From positions 1-60,975 of the forward strand of contig JAKSRP010000006.1 of assembly GCA_024403555.1 (NCBI GenBank): DNA of 60,975 bases, written 5' to 3'. Within the stretch, counting starts at the first letter, position 1, and every line of letters begins with the position of its first letter. The notes below the pieces were generated by a model. That model did no database searches. It had not been told where the DNA came from and saw only the letters and a program-made list of their open reading frames with translations. This DNA is from Lachnospiraceae bacterium. Lineage in GTDB: Bacteria; Bacillota; Clostridia; Lachnospirales; Lachnospiraceae. Of the stretch, positions 8,787-18,632 are shown piece by piece. The translations under genes were made by a program, and so were the position numbers.

Positions 8787-9230
8787 ATGTCTGAAAATAC
8801 GAAATATTATGTAATTAGAAAAAAGGCAGTTCCTGAAGTGTTACTAAAGGTCGTAGAAGTCCAGAAGCTTTTAGATGCAGATCCGGAAAAAACAATTCAG
8901 GAAGCAACAAATGAGGTGGGGATTAGCAGAAGTTCCTACTATAAATATAAAGATGATATTTTCCCATTCCATGATAGTAAACATGGAAGAAATATTACCT
9001 GTGTCATCGAGATGAGAGATACACCGGGGATTATTTCATCAGTTCTTAATATTTTCGCGAAATATCATACAAATATCCTGACCATCCATCAGGCTATTCC
9101 AATCAATGGCGTAGGGGTACTGACTTTGAGTGTGGACATTTTATCCATTACAACCGATGTGTCAGCCATGTTAGATGAAGTGGAACATTTAGAACGTATT
9201 ATCAGTGTTAAAATTATTGCAAGAGAGTGA
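8787..9230 (+). CDS. ACT-domain regulator (UPF0735/PheB-like)
   Basis: A 147-residue protein with a short N-terminal helical region (about 1-65) containing a helix-turn-helix-like segment (QEATNEVGISRSSYYKYKDDI). A C-terminal ACT domain follows (about 70-147: ITCVIEMRDTPGIISSVLNI, then LTIHQAIPINGVGVLTLS). ACT domains bind amino acids, and small proteins of this type usually sit beside hom or phenylalanine genes. The ATG at 8787 has GGAGG 7 bases upstream; an earlier ATG at 8748 lacks a good site. Directly upstream of hom and lysC, it is probably an amino-acid-sensing regulator of this operon, but the ligand is unknown. Confidence 0.8.
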   Translation: MSENTKYYVIRKKAVPEVLLKVVEVQKLLDADPEKTIQEATNEVGISRSSYYKYKDDIFPFHDSKHGRNITCVIEMRDTPGIISSVLNIFAKYHTNILTIHQAIPINGVGVLTLSVDILSITTDVSAMLDEVEHLERIISVKIIARE

Positions 9231-9238
9231 GATAAAAT

Positions 9239-10462
9239 ATGATTAGTATAGCTATTTTAGGTTACGGTACAGTTGGATCTGGTGTATTCGAAGTATTCCG
9301 TACAAACAGCAAAAGTATCGCTAAAAAAGTAGGCGAAGAAGTAAAAGTAAAATATGTATTAGATATTAAAGAATTTCCTGCAGATGATCCTGTCAATGAA
9401 GTTCTTACAAGAGATTTTGATGTTATTTTAAATGACCCGGAAGTAAGCATTGTTGTAGAAGTATTAGGTGGTGTGGAACCTTCTAATACATGGGCAACAA
9501 AGTGTCTTGAAAAAGGCAAGAGCGTATGTACTTCCAACAAAGAATTAGTTGCGAAGCATGGTGCAAAATTAATTGCCCTTGCAAAAGAAAAGAATGTAAA
9601 CTTCTTCTTTGAAGCAAGTGTTGGTGGTGGTATTCCAATTATCCGCCCATTAAATCACAGTGTAACTGCTGATGAAATCCTTGAAATTTCCGGTATCTTA
9701 AACGGAACAACAAACTATATGTTAACTAAGATGACAGATGAAGGTGTGGATTATGACACAATCTTAAAAGATGCTCAGGCAAAAGGTTATGCAGAACTTC
9801 ATCCGGAAGCAGACGTAGAAGGTCACGATGCATGTCGTAAGATTGCAATCTTAACCTCTCTCGCATATGGGAAACAGGTGGATTTTGAAGATATCTACAC
9901 AGAAGGTATCACAAATATTTCCGATGATGATATCAAGTATGCAAAAGCTATGAACAAGAAGATTAAGCTTCTTGGAACAAGCTGTGAAGTAGATGGTAAA
10001 GTATACGCTATGGTGGCTCCATTTATGATCGGTGATTACCATCCTTTATATAATGTAAATGATGTATTCAACGCAGTATTCGTAAAAGGGAATATGGTAG
10101 ATGACCTTATGTTCTACGGAAAAGGTGCTGGTAAACTTCCTACAGCTGCTGCTGTATCTGCAGACGTAGTAGAGGCTGCAAGAAACCTTGGACGCAATAT
10201 TCCAATCATCTGGGAACAGGAAAAACTTGAACTTGCTCCAGCAGGTGACTTTGAACACAATTTCTTTGTTCGCGTTGAAGAAGTGGAAGAATACCAGATT
10301 AATATGATTGAAGATTTATTTGGTGGAGTACTTCCAATTGAGTTAGAAGAAGATGAGATGGAAGGGGAATATGCATTCATGACTCCAATTATGAAGGAAG
10401 CAGATTTCCAGGATAAAATCAAAGAATTAGATCATGTAGTAAGTGTAATCCGTGTAAAATAG
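9239..10462 (+). CDS. hom: homoserine dehydrogenase
   Basis: A 407-residue enzyme that reduces aspartate semialdehyde to homoserine, the branch point to threonine and methionine. The nucleotide-binding loop ILGYGTVGSGV is at about 5-15, the substrate/catalytic segment includes GGGIPIIRPL and GILNGTTNYMLTKM, and a C-terminal ACT-like region (about 335-407) probably gives threonine feedback. It starts 8 bases after the ACT gene and is followed 24 bases later by lysC. Confidence 0.96.
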   Translation: MISIAILGYGTVGSGVFEVFRTNSKSIAKKVGEEVKVKYVLDIKEFPADDPVNEVLTRDFDVILNDPEVSIVVEVLGGVEPSNTWATKCLEKGKSVCTSNKELVAKHGAKLIALAKEKNVNFFFEASVGGGIPIIRPLNHSVTADEILEISGILNGTTNYMLTKMTDEGVDYDTILKDAQAKGYAELHPEADVEGHDACRKIAILTSLAYGKQVDFEDIYTEGITNISDDDIKYAKAMNKKIKLLGTSCEVDGKVYAMVAPFMIGDYHPLYNVNDVFNAVFVKGNMVDDLMFYGKGAGKLPTAAAVSADVVEAARNLGRNIPIIWEQEKLELAPAGDFEHNFFVRVEEVEEYQINMIEDLFGGVLPIELEEDEMEGEYAFMTPIMKEADFQDKIKELDHVVSVIRVK

Positions 10463-10486
10463 ACGGGTTTTTAGGAGAAGATAAAG

Positions 10487-11695
10487 ATGTTAATTGTTAA
10501 GAAGTTTGGCGGAACAAGCGTAGGCAATAAAGAGAGAATCTTTAATGTAGCAAGAAGATGTATTGAAGATTATAAGAAAGGTCATGACATTGTTGTTGTT
10601 TTATCTGCAATGGGCAAGATGACAGATGAACTCATTGCCGAAGCACGTGCAATTAATCCAAATCCATCCAAAAGAGAGATGGATATGCTTTATACCATCG
10701 GGGAACAGAAATCTGTAGCGCTGATGGCAATGGCAATGGATGCACTTGGCGCACCTGCCGTTTCTTTAAATGCTTTTCAGGTAGCAATGCATTCTACAAA
10801 CAAATATGGCAATGCCAGATTAAAACGCATTGATACAGAGCGAATCAATCATGAATTAGATCAGAGAAAAATCGTTCTTGTAACAGGTTTTCAGGGTATT
10901 GATCAGTATAACAACTATACTACTTTAGGACGTGGTGGTTCTGATACGACAGCCGTTGCACTTGCAGCAGCTCTTCGTGCAGATGCATGTGAAATTTATA
11001 CAGACGTAGAAGGTGTATATACTGCAGATCCACGTAAAGTACCAGATGCCAGAAAGCTTGAAGAAATCACTTATAACGAGATGCTTGAGCTTGCAACGTT
11101 AGGTGCAGGGGTACTCCATAATCGATGTGTAGAACTTGCTAAGAAAAATGGAGTTCAGATCGTCGTTCGTTCTTCCTTAAACGAAGCACCGGGCACAGTG
11201 GTAAAATCCTTTACTGCGACAAGAGACCAGGTAGTATGTGGTGTTGCAGGGGACAAGGATGCTGCTCGTATTGCGGTTATGGGTGTGAAGAATGAACCAG
11301 GTACAGCATTTAAACTGTTTAATATTCTTGCAAGACATAACATCAATGTGGATATTATTTTGCAGTCCATCGGTCATGATGGTAAAAAAGACATTTCCTT
11401 TACAGTAAGAGAAGATTTAGTAGAGGAAGCAGTAGAATGTATCCGCAAAAACTTTAACAGTAAAAAATATGATTCTATTGATGTAGAGAAGAAGATTGCC
11501 ATGGTTTCCGTGGTAGGAGCTGGTATGCTTGACCATCCAGGCGTAGCTAGAAAGATGTTTGCGGCATTAGCTCAGGCAAATATCAATATTCGTATGATTT
11601 CTACTTCCGAAATTCGAGTAACTGTACTTGTTGCAGAAGATGAAATGGTAGAAGCAATGAATGCAGCTCACAAAGCATTTGCTTTAGAACAATAA
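10487..11695 (+). CDS. lysC: aspartokinase
   Basis: A 402-residue aspartate kinase catalysing the first step of the aspartate family. The kinase signature KKFGGTSVG is at 5-13; substrate-binding segments include GFQGI and TLGRGGSDTTA. The C-terminal third (about 255-402) carries two ACT domains (AVMGVKNEPGTAFKLFNIL and MVSVVGAGMLDHPGVARKMF) for feedback by lysine and/or threonine. With hom and the ACT protein it forms a compact aspartate-family operon. Confidence 0.96.
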   Translation: MLIVKKFGGTSVGNKERIFNVARRCIEDYKKGHDIVVVLSAMGKMTDELIAEARAINPNPSKREMDMLYTIGEQKSVALMAMAMDALGAPAVSLNAFQVAMHSTNKYGNARLKRIDTERINHELDQRKIVLVTGFQGIDQYNNYTTLGRGGSDTTAVALAAALRADACEIYTDVEGVYTADPRKVPDARKLEEITYNEMLELATLGAGVLHNRCVELAKKNGVQIVVRSSLNEAPGTVVKSFTATRDQVVCGVAGDKDAARIAVMGVKNEPGTAFKLFNILARHNINVDIILQSIGHDGKKDISFTVREDLVEEAVECIRKNFNSKKYDSIDVEKKIAMVSVVGAGMLDHPGVARKMFAALAQANINIRMISTSEIRVTVLVAEDEMVEAMNAAHKAFALEQ

Positions 11696-11730
11696 AAGGA
11701 TCATAAGGGTATAAGAAAATAGGAATATAA

Positions 11731-12726
11731 ATGAAAAGAATATTATGTATTCTATGCACACTCGGTATTCTTTTTACTATGACTCCTGCAGATATTTATG
11801 CAGCGCAGCAGGAGGATCAGGTGATGGGAAACAGTATGTCGAAGGTTAAGGATGAAATCACAGAGGCAGAAGAATTGATTCAAGATGCCAATGACATCCT
11901 TTCCGGGAAAAAGAAGAGTGGAATCATTCCTGAGGAACCGGATGAAAGTGTAGGAATTGGTGTAGACATTTCTAAGTGGAACTGGGCACCATATTCCGGC
12001 AAAGATATTGATTTTGAGGAACTCTCCGGAGCGGTTGATTTTGTAATTATCCGTTGTGGGTATGGACTTGATGATCCATCTCAGGATGATGCCTATTTTA
12101 AAAGAAGCGTAAAAGCCTGTGAGGAGAATGCGATTCCTTACGGTGTTTATCTTTATTCCCATGCGACAACGAAGGATATGGCAAAAAGTGAAGCAAAACA
12201 TACGCTTCGCATGATAGATGAGGCAGACGCAAAACCGGATTTGCCGGTGTTTTTAGATGTGGAATCCTCGAAACAACGAAAGATGTCAGCTGCTGCCCTT
12301 ACCGATATTGCCAAAACCTACTGTTCCCTTATCGAAGCAGAAGGATATCATGCTGGAATCTATTCAAGTATCAGTCTCTGGAATGATAAATTTGATGATC
12401 CATATTTTGATCAGATTACGAAATGGGTTGCCCGTTATCATTCGTTTTGTGGATATAAGAAGGATTATGGGATGTGGCAATGCAGTTCTGCTGCAAAAGT
12501 AAGCGGTATTGCTGGTCATGTGGATTACAATTACATGGTAGATGATTTGTTTATGCTAGAAGATTTATCCGTCTCTGTGGAAAAATCTTCCGTAAAAGCG
12601 ACAGAAAACAAAAAACAGCCGGTTAAGAGTGAAAAAAGTAAAAATAATTCAAAGAAAGTATCCTCACAAAAATCAATAAAAGGATATCAACGTGTAATTA
12701 GATTTTTTAAAAGATTATTAAAATAA
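11731..12726 (+). CDS. secreted GH25 lysozyme
   Basis: A 331-residue exported muramidase. A signal peptide covers about 1-25 (ends near IYAAQQ), a spacer follows, and the GH25 domain spans about 73-285, beginning VGIGVDISKWNW. The catalytic acids are expected at Asp79, Asp176 and Glu178 (FLDVES). The C-terminal 45 residues are Lys/Ser-rich and end in FKRLLK, a basic tail that may bind wall polymers. It follows lysC by 35 bases and may be partly read through from it. A bidirectional terminator follows. Confidence 0.92.
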   Translation: MKRILCILCTLGILFTMTPADIYAAQQEDQVMGNSMSKVKDEITEAEELIQDANDILSGKKKSGIIPEEPDESVGIGVDISKWNWAPYSGKDIDFEELSGAVDFVIIRCGYGLDDPSQDDAYFKRSVKACEENAIPYGVYLYSHATTKDMAKSEAKHTLRMIDEADAKPDLPVFLDVESSKQRKMSAAALTDIAKTYCSLIEAEGYHAGIYSSISLWNDKFDDPYFDQITKWVARYHSFCGYKKDYGMWQCSSAAKVSGIAGHVDYNYMVDDLFMLEDLSVSVEKSSVKATENKKQPVKSEKSKNNSKKVSSQKSIKGYQRVIRFFKRLLK

Positions 12727-12761
12727 GCCTCACTGAAATGTGTTTTCAGCGAGGCTTTTTT
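12725..12761. terminator. bidirectional terminator between the GH25 gene and degV
   Basis: A stem of about 14 positions with one mismatch (AAGCCTCACTGAAA with TTTCAGCGAGGCTT) flanked by TTTTTT on the + strand and TTATTTTAAT on the minus strand. It can serve both converging genes. Confidence 0.8.
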
Positions 12762-12804
12762 GCGCTCATTATAAGTTTTCGGAAAGAAATGATTCTTACA
12801 CAAT

Positions 12805-13677
12805 CTAGAATGTTAATTTCTTTTCGATTGTGACAGCGACAGCACCGTCTCCGATATGACAGGCAACACTTAAGCTTAATGGCTTAATGCGGATTTCGTC
12901 TTCGGTAAGTGGAAAATGCTTTGTTAATTCGGTGCGGAATTTTAAAGCGGCTTCTAAATTGTCAGAGTAGCAAACACCGATATGTACATTGTCAATGCCG
13001 CCGAAGCGTTCATTTGCATCTTTTACTGCCTGTTCAAGCATGATATTGATTCCTTTTTTCTTTGTACGTGCTTTTGCAAAAGAATCAAGTTTTTCACCCT
13101 GAATCTGTAATACCGGTTTGATTTTTAATAATGTTGCAAGTGCGGCTGCGGCTGGTGTGATACGGCCACCCTTCTTTAAGTATTTTAAGGTTTCCATTAC
13201 GATATAGATACTGGAATCAAACTTTGTTTCCATAAGGCGGTCGTGAATCTGCTGTCCGGTATAGCCTTTTTCTGCCATAGCCTGTGCATCTACAGAAGCC
13301 TGATACATAGTATTTGCAATACGCTGATTATCAACGACAAATACGCGTCCTTCATATTCATCATCGCTTGCTAACATCATTGCTGTCTGGCAGCTTCCGG
13401 ATAAACCAGAAGACATTGGGATATGGATGATCTGTTCATAGCCTTCCGCAAATAATTTGTCCCACGTTTCGGTAACTTCTGCAGGAGATGGCTGGGAAGT
13501 AGATACATCCGCATCTTCCTTTAAGAATTTGTAAAATTCTTCCTGAGATAATGTGATATCTTCTAAATAAGTATTTCCATTAATATAAAATGGCATTGGA
13601 ATGACAGTGAGGCCAAGTTCTTTGGCTTCCATCTGTGTAATGCCGCTGTTAGAGTCTGTTACAACTGCAATTCTCAT
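12805..13677 (-). CDS. DegV-family fatty-acid-binding protein
   Basis: A 290-residue DegV protein. The N-terminus MRIAVVTDSNSGI, the SQPSP segment and the SSGLSGSCQTA motif are typical of DegV/FakB proteins, which bind a fatty acid and in some Firmicutes present it to the FakA kinase. The start at 13677 was chosen because GGAGG lies 7 bases upstream on the minus strand and the family begins here; an upstream ATG would add eight untypical residues. It is the only clear minus-strand gene in the window, diverging from cysK. No fakA is nearby, so the lipid partner is open. Confidence 0.9.
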   Translation of the reverse strand: MRIAVVTDSNSGITQMEAKELGLTVIPMPFYINGNTYLEDITLSQEEFYKFLKEDADVSTSQPSPAEVTETWDKLFAEGYEQIIHIPMSSGLSGSCQTAMMLASDDEYEGRVFVVDNQRIANTMYQASVDAQAMAEKGYTGQQIHDRLMETKFDSSIYIVMETLKYLKKGGRITPAAAALATLLKIKPVLQIQGEKLDSFAKARTKKKGINIMLEQAVKDANERFGGIDNVHIGVCYSDNLEAALKFRTELTKHFPLTEDEIRIKPLSLSVACHIGDGAVAVTIEKKLTF

Positions 13678-13758
13678 TGGTATAACCTCCATTTCGATCA
13701 TATTAGTTATTAATCATATTTATCATATATTTCTATTAAACCTCACAAAATTATGAGT

Positions 13759-13787
13759 ATTATAACATTTGTTCAAATAAAAGTAAA
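13759..13787 (-). promoter_or_regulatory. promoter for degV
   Basis: On the minus strand TTTACT (13787-13782), 17 bases, TATAAT (13764-13759) with TGT before the -10. The leader is about 75 bases. Confidence 0.5.
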
Positions 13788-13817
13788 TGTGTCGGAAGCA
13801 TTTCACAAAATTATAGC

Positions 13818-13846
13818 TTTTCAATAATACATTTTTTGGATATAAT
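13818..13846 (+). promoter_or_regulatory. promoter for cysK
   Basis: TTTTCA (13818-13823), 17 bases, TATAAT (13841-13846). The leader is about 25 bases, too short for a riboswitch or T-box. Confidence 0.5.
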
Positions 13847-13877
13847 AGTAGCAGTGATTTTAGGAGGATGAAATTGA

Positions 13878-14780
13878 ATGTATACAGATAATATTTTAGA
13901 TTTAATTGGCAATACACCATTACTTAGCTTAAAACCAGCGACAGGCTGTGAAATTTATGCTAAGGCAGAATTTTTAAATCCAGGCGGAAGTATCAAAGAC
14001 CGTGTGGCTAAGAACATGTTAGTACAGGCGGAAAAGAAAGGCCTTTTAAAACCAGGAATGACAATCATCGAACCAACATCTGGTAATACAGGAATCGGTC
14101 TTGCATTCTGTGGCGTTCGTATGGGATACAAAGTAAAAATCGTTATGCCGGAAAACATGAGCGAAGAACGTAAAAAGTTAATCAATGGCTTAGGTGCTGA
14201 ATTAGTATTAACACCTGCAGAATTAAGCATTGATGGTTCTGTTCAGGAAGCTCTTCGTATTGCAGCAAGCTCTGATGAATATTTTGTTCCACAGCAGTTT
14301 GAAAATATGGACAATACATGGGCACATTACGAAGGAACAGCAAAAGAATTAGTAGAACAGATTGGCAAACCAATCGACATTTTCGTATCCGGTGTTGGAA
14401 GTGGCGGAACATTAGCTGGTATCAGCAAATACTTATTAGAAATCAATCCAGATACTAAGATCGTGGCAGCAGAACCAGCAGGAGTATCTGCATTACTTGG
14501 ACAGCAGCCAGGTCTTCATCAGATTCAGGGAATCGGCGACGGCTTCATCCCTGCAATTTTAGATACATCCGTTGTAGATGAAGTTGTAGAAGTAAGCGAC
14601 GAAGATGCAATTGAAACAGCAAGAGAATTAGCTCGAGTAAATGGTATCTTATGCGGTATTTCTTCTGGATGTAACGTATGGGCAGCTAAAAAATTAGCTG
14701 AAAAATATGGCAAGGACAAGGTAATCGCAACCGTATTACCAGACCGTGCAGAAAGATATTTCTCCGTTGATTTATTATAA
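13878..14780 (+). CDS. cysK: cysteine synthase (O-acetylserine sulfhydrylase)
   Basis: A 300-residue PLP enzyme that makes cysteine from O-acetylserine and sulfide. The PLP lysine is expected at Lys40 in NPGGSIKDR; the TSGNTG substrate loop is at 67-72, and the phosphate-binding GVGSGGT is near 175-181. GGAGG lies 10 bases before the ATG. The C-terminus (LPDRAERYFSVDLL) is the usual family end. The next gene overlaps its last codons, suggesting translational coupling. Confidence 0.95.
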   Translation: MYTDNILDLIGNTPLLSLKPATGCEIYAKAEFLNPGGSIKDRVAKNMLVQAEKKGLLKPGMTIIEPTSGNTGIGLAFCGVRMGYKVKIVMPENMSEERKKLINGLGAELVLTPAELSIDGSVQEALRIAASSDEYFVPQQFENMDNTWAHYEGTAKELVEQIGKPIDIFVSGVGSGGTLAGISKYLLEINPDTKIVAAEPAGVSALLGQQPGLHQIQGIGDGFIPAILDTSVVDEVVEVSDEDAIETARELARVNGILCGISSGCNVWAAKKLAEKYGKDKVIATVLPDRAERYFSVDLL

Positions 14781-15288
14781 GATTTTAGATATCCCAAAAG
14801 AAAAACAGCATGAAGAGGCATATAAACTGCTGCTTCATGGTCTGCATAAGGAATATGACATGAAGGAGCTTCCCGTGATCGCAAAAGGCGAACATGGGAA
14901 GCCTTATTTTCCTGACGAGGAAATATATTTTAATGTCAGTCATACTGATGGAGCAGTGGCATGTATGATTAGTGAATATCCGTGCGGCATTGACATTCAG
15001 TCTATTGCAAAAAGCATTCGTGCAGCAAAAAAGGTTTGTTCTGTAAAAGAACAGGAGCAATTAGCATGTGCAAAAGAGCCAGAGCGTCTTTTTACCCGCT
15101 ACTGGGCCTTGAAAGAAGCATTTGTCAAATGCACCGGCACAGGAATTACCGATGAACTTCTAAAGGTGGATTTTTCAGAATGCATAGAAAATGACTTTAT
15201 GCATGATAATATGCATTTTGCAGTGGAGGAAGAAGAACAATTTATCCTTGCTACGTGTAATTGTGTGAAAACTTCGAAAAAGGTTTAA
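14767..15288 (+). CDS. Sfp-type 4'-phosphopantetheinyl transferase
   Basis: A 173-residue transferase that moves phosphopantetheine from CoA to a carrier protein. Family motifs are NVSHTDGAVAC, GIDIQ (Mg-binding acids) and the WALKEAFVKCTG block. The start is unclear: TTG at 14767 gives the family-like beginning [M]IYYKIL and overlaps cysK by 14 bases; GTG at 14746 is the alternative, and neither has a strong ribosome-binding site. No carrier-protein, NRPS or PKS gene is nearby, so its partner is unknown. Fatty-acid AcpS is usually a different, smaller family. Confidence 0.85.
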   Translation: MIYYKILDIPKEKQHEEAYKLLLHGLHKEYDMKELPVIAKGEHGKPYFPDEEIYFNVSHTDGAVACMISEYPCGIDIQSIAKSIRAAKKVCSVKEQEQLACAKEPERLFTRYWALKEAFVKCTGTGITDELLKVDFSECIENDFMHDNMHFAVEEEEQFILATCNCVKTSKKV

Positions 15289-15329
15289 AATTAACCGAAA
15301 AAATATGCGTAAAAATTGTATAATAATTC

Positions 15330-15358
15330 GTGACAGAATAAGGGTTTTGGTGTAAAAT
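15330..15358 (+). promoter_or_regulatory. promoter and leader of the amino acid ABC transporter
   Basis: GTGACA (15330-15335), 17 bases, TAAAAT (15353-15358). The 150-base leader that follows contains a hairpin at 15386-15412 (GGCACATTTTC/GAAAGTGTGCC type, with mismatches) followed by a T-rich run. It also holds TTCATAA/TTATGAA and CGTTC/GAACG pairings. It could act as an attenuator, but I do not recognise a known riboswitch. Confidence 0.5.
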
Positions 15359-15516
15359 TAAACTTGTTAAAAATCACGAGGATGTGGCACATTTTCATGA
15401 GGAAAGTGTGCCTTTCTTTATATCTATTGTTTCATAAAAACCCTTGGTCCCTTATGAAAGAAAAGATGAGAAACGTTCCTTAAGAGAACGACATTTTAGG
15501 AAGGAGAAGATAAAAA

Positions 15517-17742
15517 ATGAGAAACAAAAAACTTAGTCGTAAGCTGATTCCACTTATGATTGTTTTCGTGTTAATCATGGGACTTATGACAGGTTGTGGT
15601 TCAAAGAATAATATTGAAGCATCTCCTGTATATGGCGTAGATGATTTAGCGAATAAGACAATTGGTGTACAGCTTGGAACAACAGGCGATATTTATGCAT
15701 CCGATATTGAAGGTGCAGATGTTCAGAAGTTCAACAAAGGTGCAGATGCAGTTCAGGCATTAAAACAGGGCAAAGTAGATGCTGTAATCATCGATGAACA
15801 GCCTGCAAAAGCATTTGTAAGCCGTAATGAAGGCAAATTAGCAATTTTAGACGAAGCATTTGTAACAGAAGAATATGCAATCTGTTTCGCAAAGGAAAAT
15901 ATTGCACTTCAGGATCAGGTAAATAAAGCTTTAGCTGAATTAAAAGAAGAAGGTACTTTAGACCAGATTATTGGTAACTACATTGGGGATGACACAAAAG
16001 GCAAACAGCCATACGAATCTCCAGAAGATATCAAATATGATGGAAAATTAATCATGGCTACAAATGCAGAATTTGAGCCATATGAATTCTTACATGAAGG
16101 TGAAATTGTTGGTATCGATGCAGAGATGGCAAGAGCCATTGCTGATAAATTAGGCAAGGAACTTGAAATCCAGAATATTCAGTTCGATTCCATCATCACA
16201 GCAGTACAGTCTGGTAAAGCAGATATGGGTATTGCTGGTATGACCGTAACAGAAGACCGATTAAAGAACATCAATTTCTCTGATCCATATACAACTGCAA
16301 AACAGGTAATCGTTGTAAGACCTGGTGAAGTTGGCGCATCTCCAGTAAAAACTGCAGATGATTTAAATGGAAAGAAAATCGGTGTACAGCTTGGAACAAC
16401 AGGCGATATCTATGCTTCTGACATTGAAGATGCAAAAGTTGAAAAATACAACAAAGGTGCAGACGCAGTTCAGGCATTAAAACAGGGTAAAGTAGATGCA
16501 GTAATCATCGATGGACAGCCAGCAAAAGCATTTGTTGACCGTAACCGTGACTTATCCATCTTAGATGATCCATTTGTAACAGAAGAATATGCAATCTGTA
16601 TTGCAAAAGGTAATTTAGATCTTCTTGATGATGTTAATAAGGCATTAGCAGAATTAAAAGAAGAAGGCGTATTAGACCAGATTGTTGGAAACTACATTGG
16701 TGATGATACAAAAGGTAAACAGCCATACGAATCTCCGGAAGATATCAAATACGATGGAAAATTAATTATGGCAACCAATGCAGAATTTGAACCTTACGAA
16801 TACTTAAGCAAGGGCGAAATCGTTGGTATCGATGCAGAAATGGCAAAAGCGATTGCTGATAAATTAGGAAAAGAACTTGAAATTCAGAATATTCAGTTTG
16901 ATTCCATCATCACAGCAGTACAGTCTGGTAAAGCTGACATGGGTGTTGCCGGCATGACAGTAACAGAAGACAGATTAAAGAATATTAACTTTACAGACCC
17001 ATATACAACAGCTAGCCAGGTTATCATCGTAAGAAATGGTAAATCTGCAACAGCATTTGATTTAAAAGAAAGTATCTACAATAACTTCCAGAAAGACAGC
17101 CGTTGGAAATACATCACAAATGGTCTTTTCGTAACAATTCAGATTACATCATGCGCAGTAATATTAGGTATTGTGCTTGGTTTCTTAATTGCCATTGCAA
17201 GATCTTCTTGTGATATGACAGGTAAGGCGAAATTACTTAACTGGATCTTAAAAGCATACCTGACTCTTATTCGTGGTACACCAGCCATGATCCAATTACT
17301 GATTATCTACTATGTAATCTTTGCTTCCAGCAATATCAATAAGATATTAGTTGCTGTTTTAGCATTTGGATTAAACTCTTCCGCATATATTGCAGAAATC
17401 GTTCGTGCAGGTATTATGTCTATCGATTCTGGTCAGTTTGAAGCAGGTCGAAGCTTAGGATTTACTTATGCACAGACAATGAGACATTTTATCATGCCAC
17501 AGGCATTTAAGAATGTTCTCCCAGCACTTGGCAACGAATTTATCGTATTATTAAAGGAAACTTCAATTGCTGGTTATATCGGTATCATGGACTTAACCCG
17601 TGGTGGTGATACAATCCGAAGCTTAACTTATGAAGCATTCTTCCCATTAATGACCGTAGCTTTGATTTACTTAGTAATGGTAATGGGCTTAACAGCATTA
17701 GTTGGCAAGATGGAAAGGAGCTTAAAGAACGATGAAAGATAA
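15517..17742 (+). CDS. polar amino acid ABC transporter, duplicated binding domains fused to permease
   Basis: A 741-residue fusion for amino acid uptake (GlnH/GlnP type; substrate unknown). Residues 1-26 are a lipoprotein-like signal with a lipobox ending at Cys27 (MTGC). Residues about 41-160 are the second lobe and closing helix of a type 3 binding protein, about 178-415 a complete binding protein, and about 416-515 a first lobe only. The permease with the EAA loop ([20 protein letters not shown]) occupies about 529-741. The lobe order is thus 2-1-2-1-permease, made by a near-identical tandem repeat of about 239 residues. RBS GGAAGGAG precedes the ATG. The ATPase gene overlaps by 11 bases. 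Binding-protein/permease fusions are known in Firmicutes; this permuted duplication is odd. Confidence 0.85.
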   Translation: MRNKKLSRKLIPLMIVFVLIMGLMTGCGSKNNIEASPVYGVDDLANKTIGVQLGTTGDIYASDIEGADVQKFNKGADAVQALKQGKVDAVIIDEQPAKAFVSRNEGKLAILDEAFVTEEYAICFAKENIALQDQVNKALAELKEEGTLDQIIGNYIGDDTKGKQPYESPEDIKYDGKLIMATNAEFEPYEFLHEGEIVGIDAEMARAIADKLGKELEIQNIQFDSIITAVQSGKADMGIAGMTVTEDRLKNINFSDPYTTAKQVIVVRPGEVGASPVKTADDLNGKKIGVQLGTTGDIYASDIEDAKVEKYNKGADAVQALKQGKVDAVIIDGQPAKAFVDRNRDLSILDDPFVTEEYAICIAKGNLDLLDDVNKALAELKEEGVLDQIVGNYIGDDTKGKQPYESPEDIKYDGKLIMATNAEFEPYEYLSKGEIVGIDAEMAKAIADKLGKELEIQNIQFDSIITAVQSGKADMGVAGMTVTEDRLKNINFTDPYTTASQVIIVRNGKSATAFDLKESIYNNFQKDSRWKYITNGLFVTIQITSCAVILGIVLGFLIAIARSSCDMTGKAKLLNWILKAYLTLIRGTPAMIQLLIIYYVIFASSNINKILVAVLAFGLNSSAYIAEIVRAGIMSIDSGQFEAGRSLGFTYAQTMRHFIMPQAFKNVLPALGNEFIVLLKETSIAGYIGIMDLTRGGDTIRSLTYEAFFPLMTVALIYLVMVMGLTALVGKMERSLKNDER
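15637..17040 (+). repeat. in-frame tandem duplication of a binding-protein unit
   Basis: Two adjacent units (15637-16353 and 16354 to about 17040) are highly similar in DNA and protein. For example, the segment coding for [14 protein letters not shown] occurs at 15661 and 16378, and [16 protein letters not shown] at 16000 and 16714. The period is 714-717 bases; the second unit lacks one codon. Unit borders do not coincide with domain borders. Confidence 0.9.
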
Positions 17743-18469
17743 TGTTATGATTCACGTTGAGGATTTAAAGAAATCCTTTGGCGACGTACATGTATTAAAA
17801 GGAATTACAACTGATATTTGTAAAGGTGAAGTATTAGTTATCTTAGGTCCATCTGGTTGTGGTAAATCCACATTTCTTCGTTGCTTAAATCTCTTAGAAG
17901 ATCCAACAGGCGGACACATCTACTTAGATGGAACAGACTTAATTGATCCTAAGACTAATATCAATAAAGAAAGACAGAAGATGATGATGGTGTTCCAGCA
18001 CTTTAATCTCTTCCCGCATTTGACTATTTTACAGAACCTTACCGTTGCACCTACAAAATTAAAAGGTGTTCCACAGGCTCAGGCTGATGATGAAGCGATG
18101 GCTCTTCTTAGACGAGTTGGTCTTGAAGAAAAAGCTTCTGCTTATCCAAACCAGTTATCTGGTGGTCAGAAACAGCGAGTTGCAATCTGTCGTGCACTTG
18201 CTATGAAGCCAGAAGTTATCCTCTTTGACGAACCTACATCCGCGCTTGACCCTGAAATGGTTGGGGAAGTATTAGATGTTATGAAGCAGCTTGCGAATGA
18301 AGGTATGACCATGATTTGTGTTACACACGAAATGGGATTTGCCCGTGAAGTTGCAAATCGTATTATCTTCTTTGATGAAGGTGTAATCGCAGAAGACGGA
18401 ACACCAGAACAGGTATTTGATCATCCAAAGAATGAACGATTAAAAGCATTCTTATCCAAGATTTTATAA
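17732..18469 (+). CDS. glnQ: polar amino acid ABC transporter ATP-binding protein (GlnQ-type)
   Basis: A 245-residue ATPase that powers the preceding fused permease. Walker A is GPSGCGKST, the signature is LSGGQKQRV, Walker B is [15 protein letters not shown], and the switch His lies in VTHEM. It overlaps the permease gene by 11 bases, so the two are translationally coupled. The gene symbol denotes the family; glutamine specificity is not shown. Confidence 0.95.
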   Translation: MKDNVMIHVEDLKKSFGDVHVLKGITTDICKGEVLVILGPSGCGKSTFLRCLNLLEDPTGGHIYLDGTDLIDPKTNINKERQKMMMVFQHFNLFPHLTILQNLTVAPTKLKGVPQAQADDEAMALLRRVGLEEKASAYPNQLSGGQKQRVAICRALAMKPEVILFDEPTSALDPEMVGEVLDVMKQLANEGMTMICVTHEMGFAREVANRIIFFDEGVIAEDGTPEQVFDHPKNERLKAFLSKIL

Positions 18470-18500
18470 AATTGATCAACTGATTTATATGAATAATAAA

Positions 18501-18541
18501 GGTATTGCTAGTTTTTTAGGAACTGGCAATACCTTTTTTTA
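18501..18541 (+). terminator. intrinsic terminator after the amino acid transporter operon
   Basis: A 13-pair stem with one wobble (GGTATTGCTAGTT with AACTGGCAATACC) followed by seven T. Confidence 0.9.
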
Positions 18542-18632
18542 TTTATTTTTGGAGACATAAAAACAAAGAAAGAAAACATCTATAAATTGCGCTGATTTAA
18601 TAGATGAAAACTTATGAATTTTTTTATATGCA

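Noticed and set aside
15480..15516. Glutamine (glnA-type) riboswitch before the amino acid transporter
   Set aside because: A CGTTC/GAACG stem and GGAAGG are present, but the conserved glnA-motif core is not.
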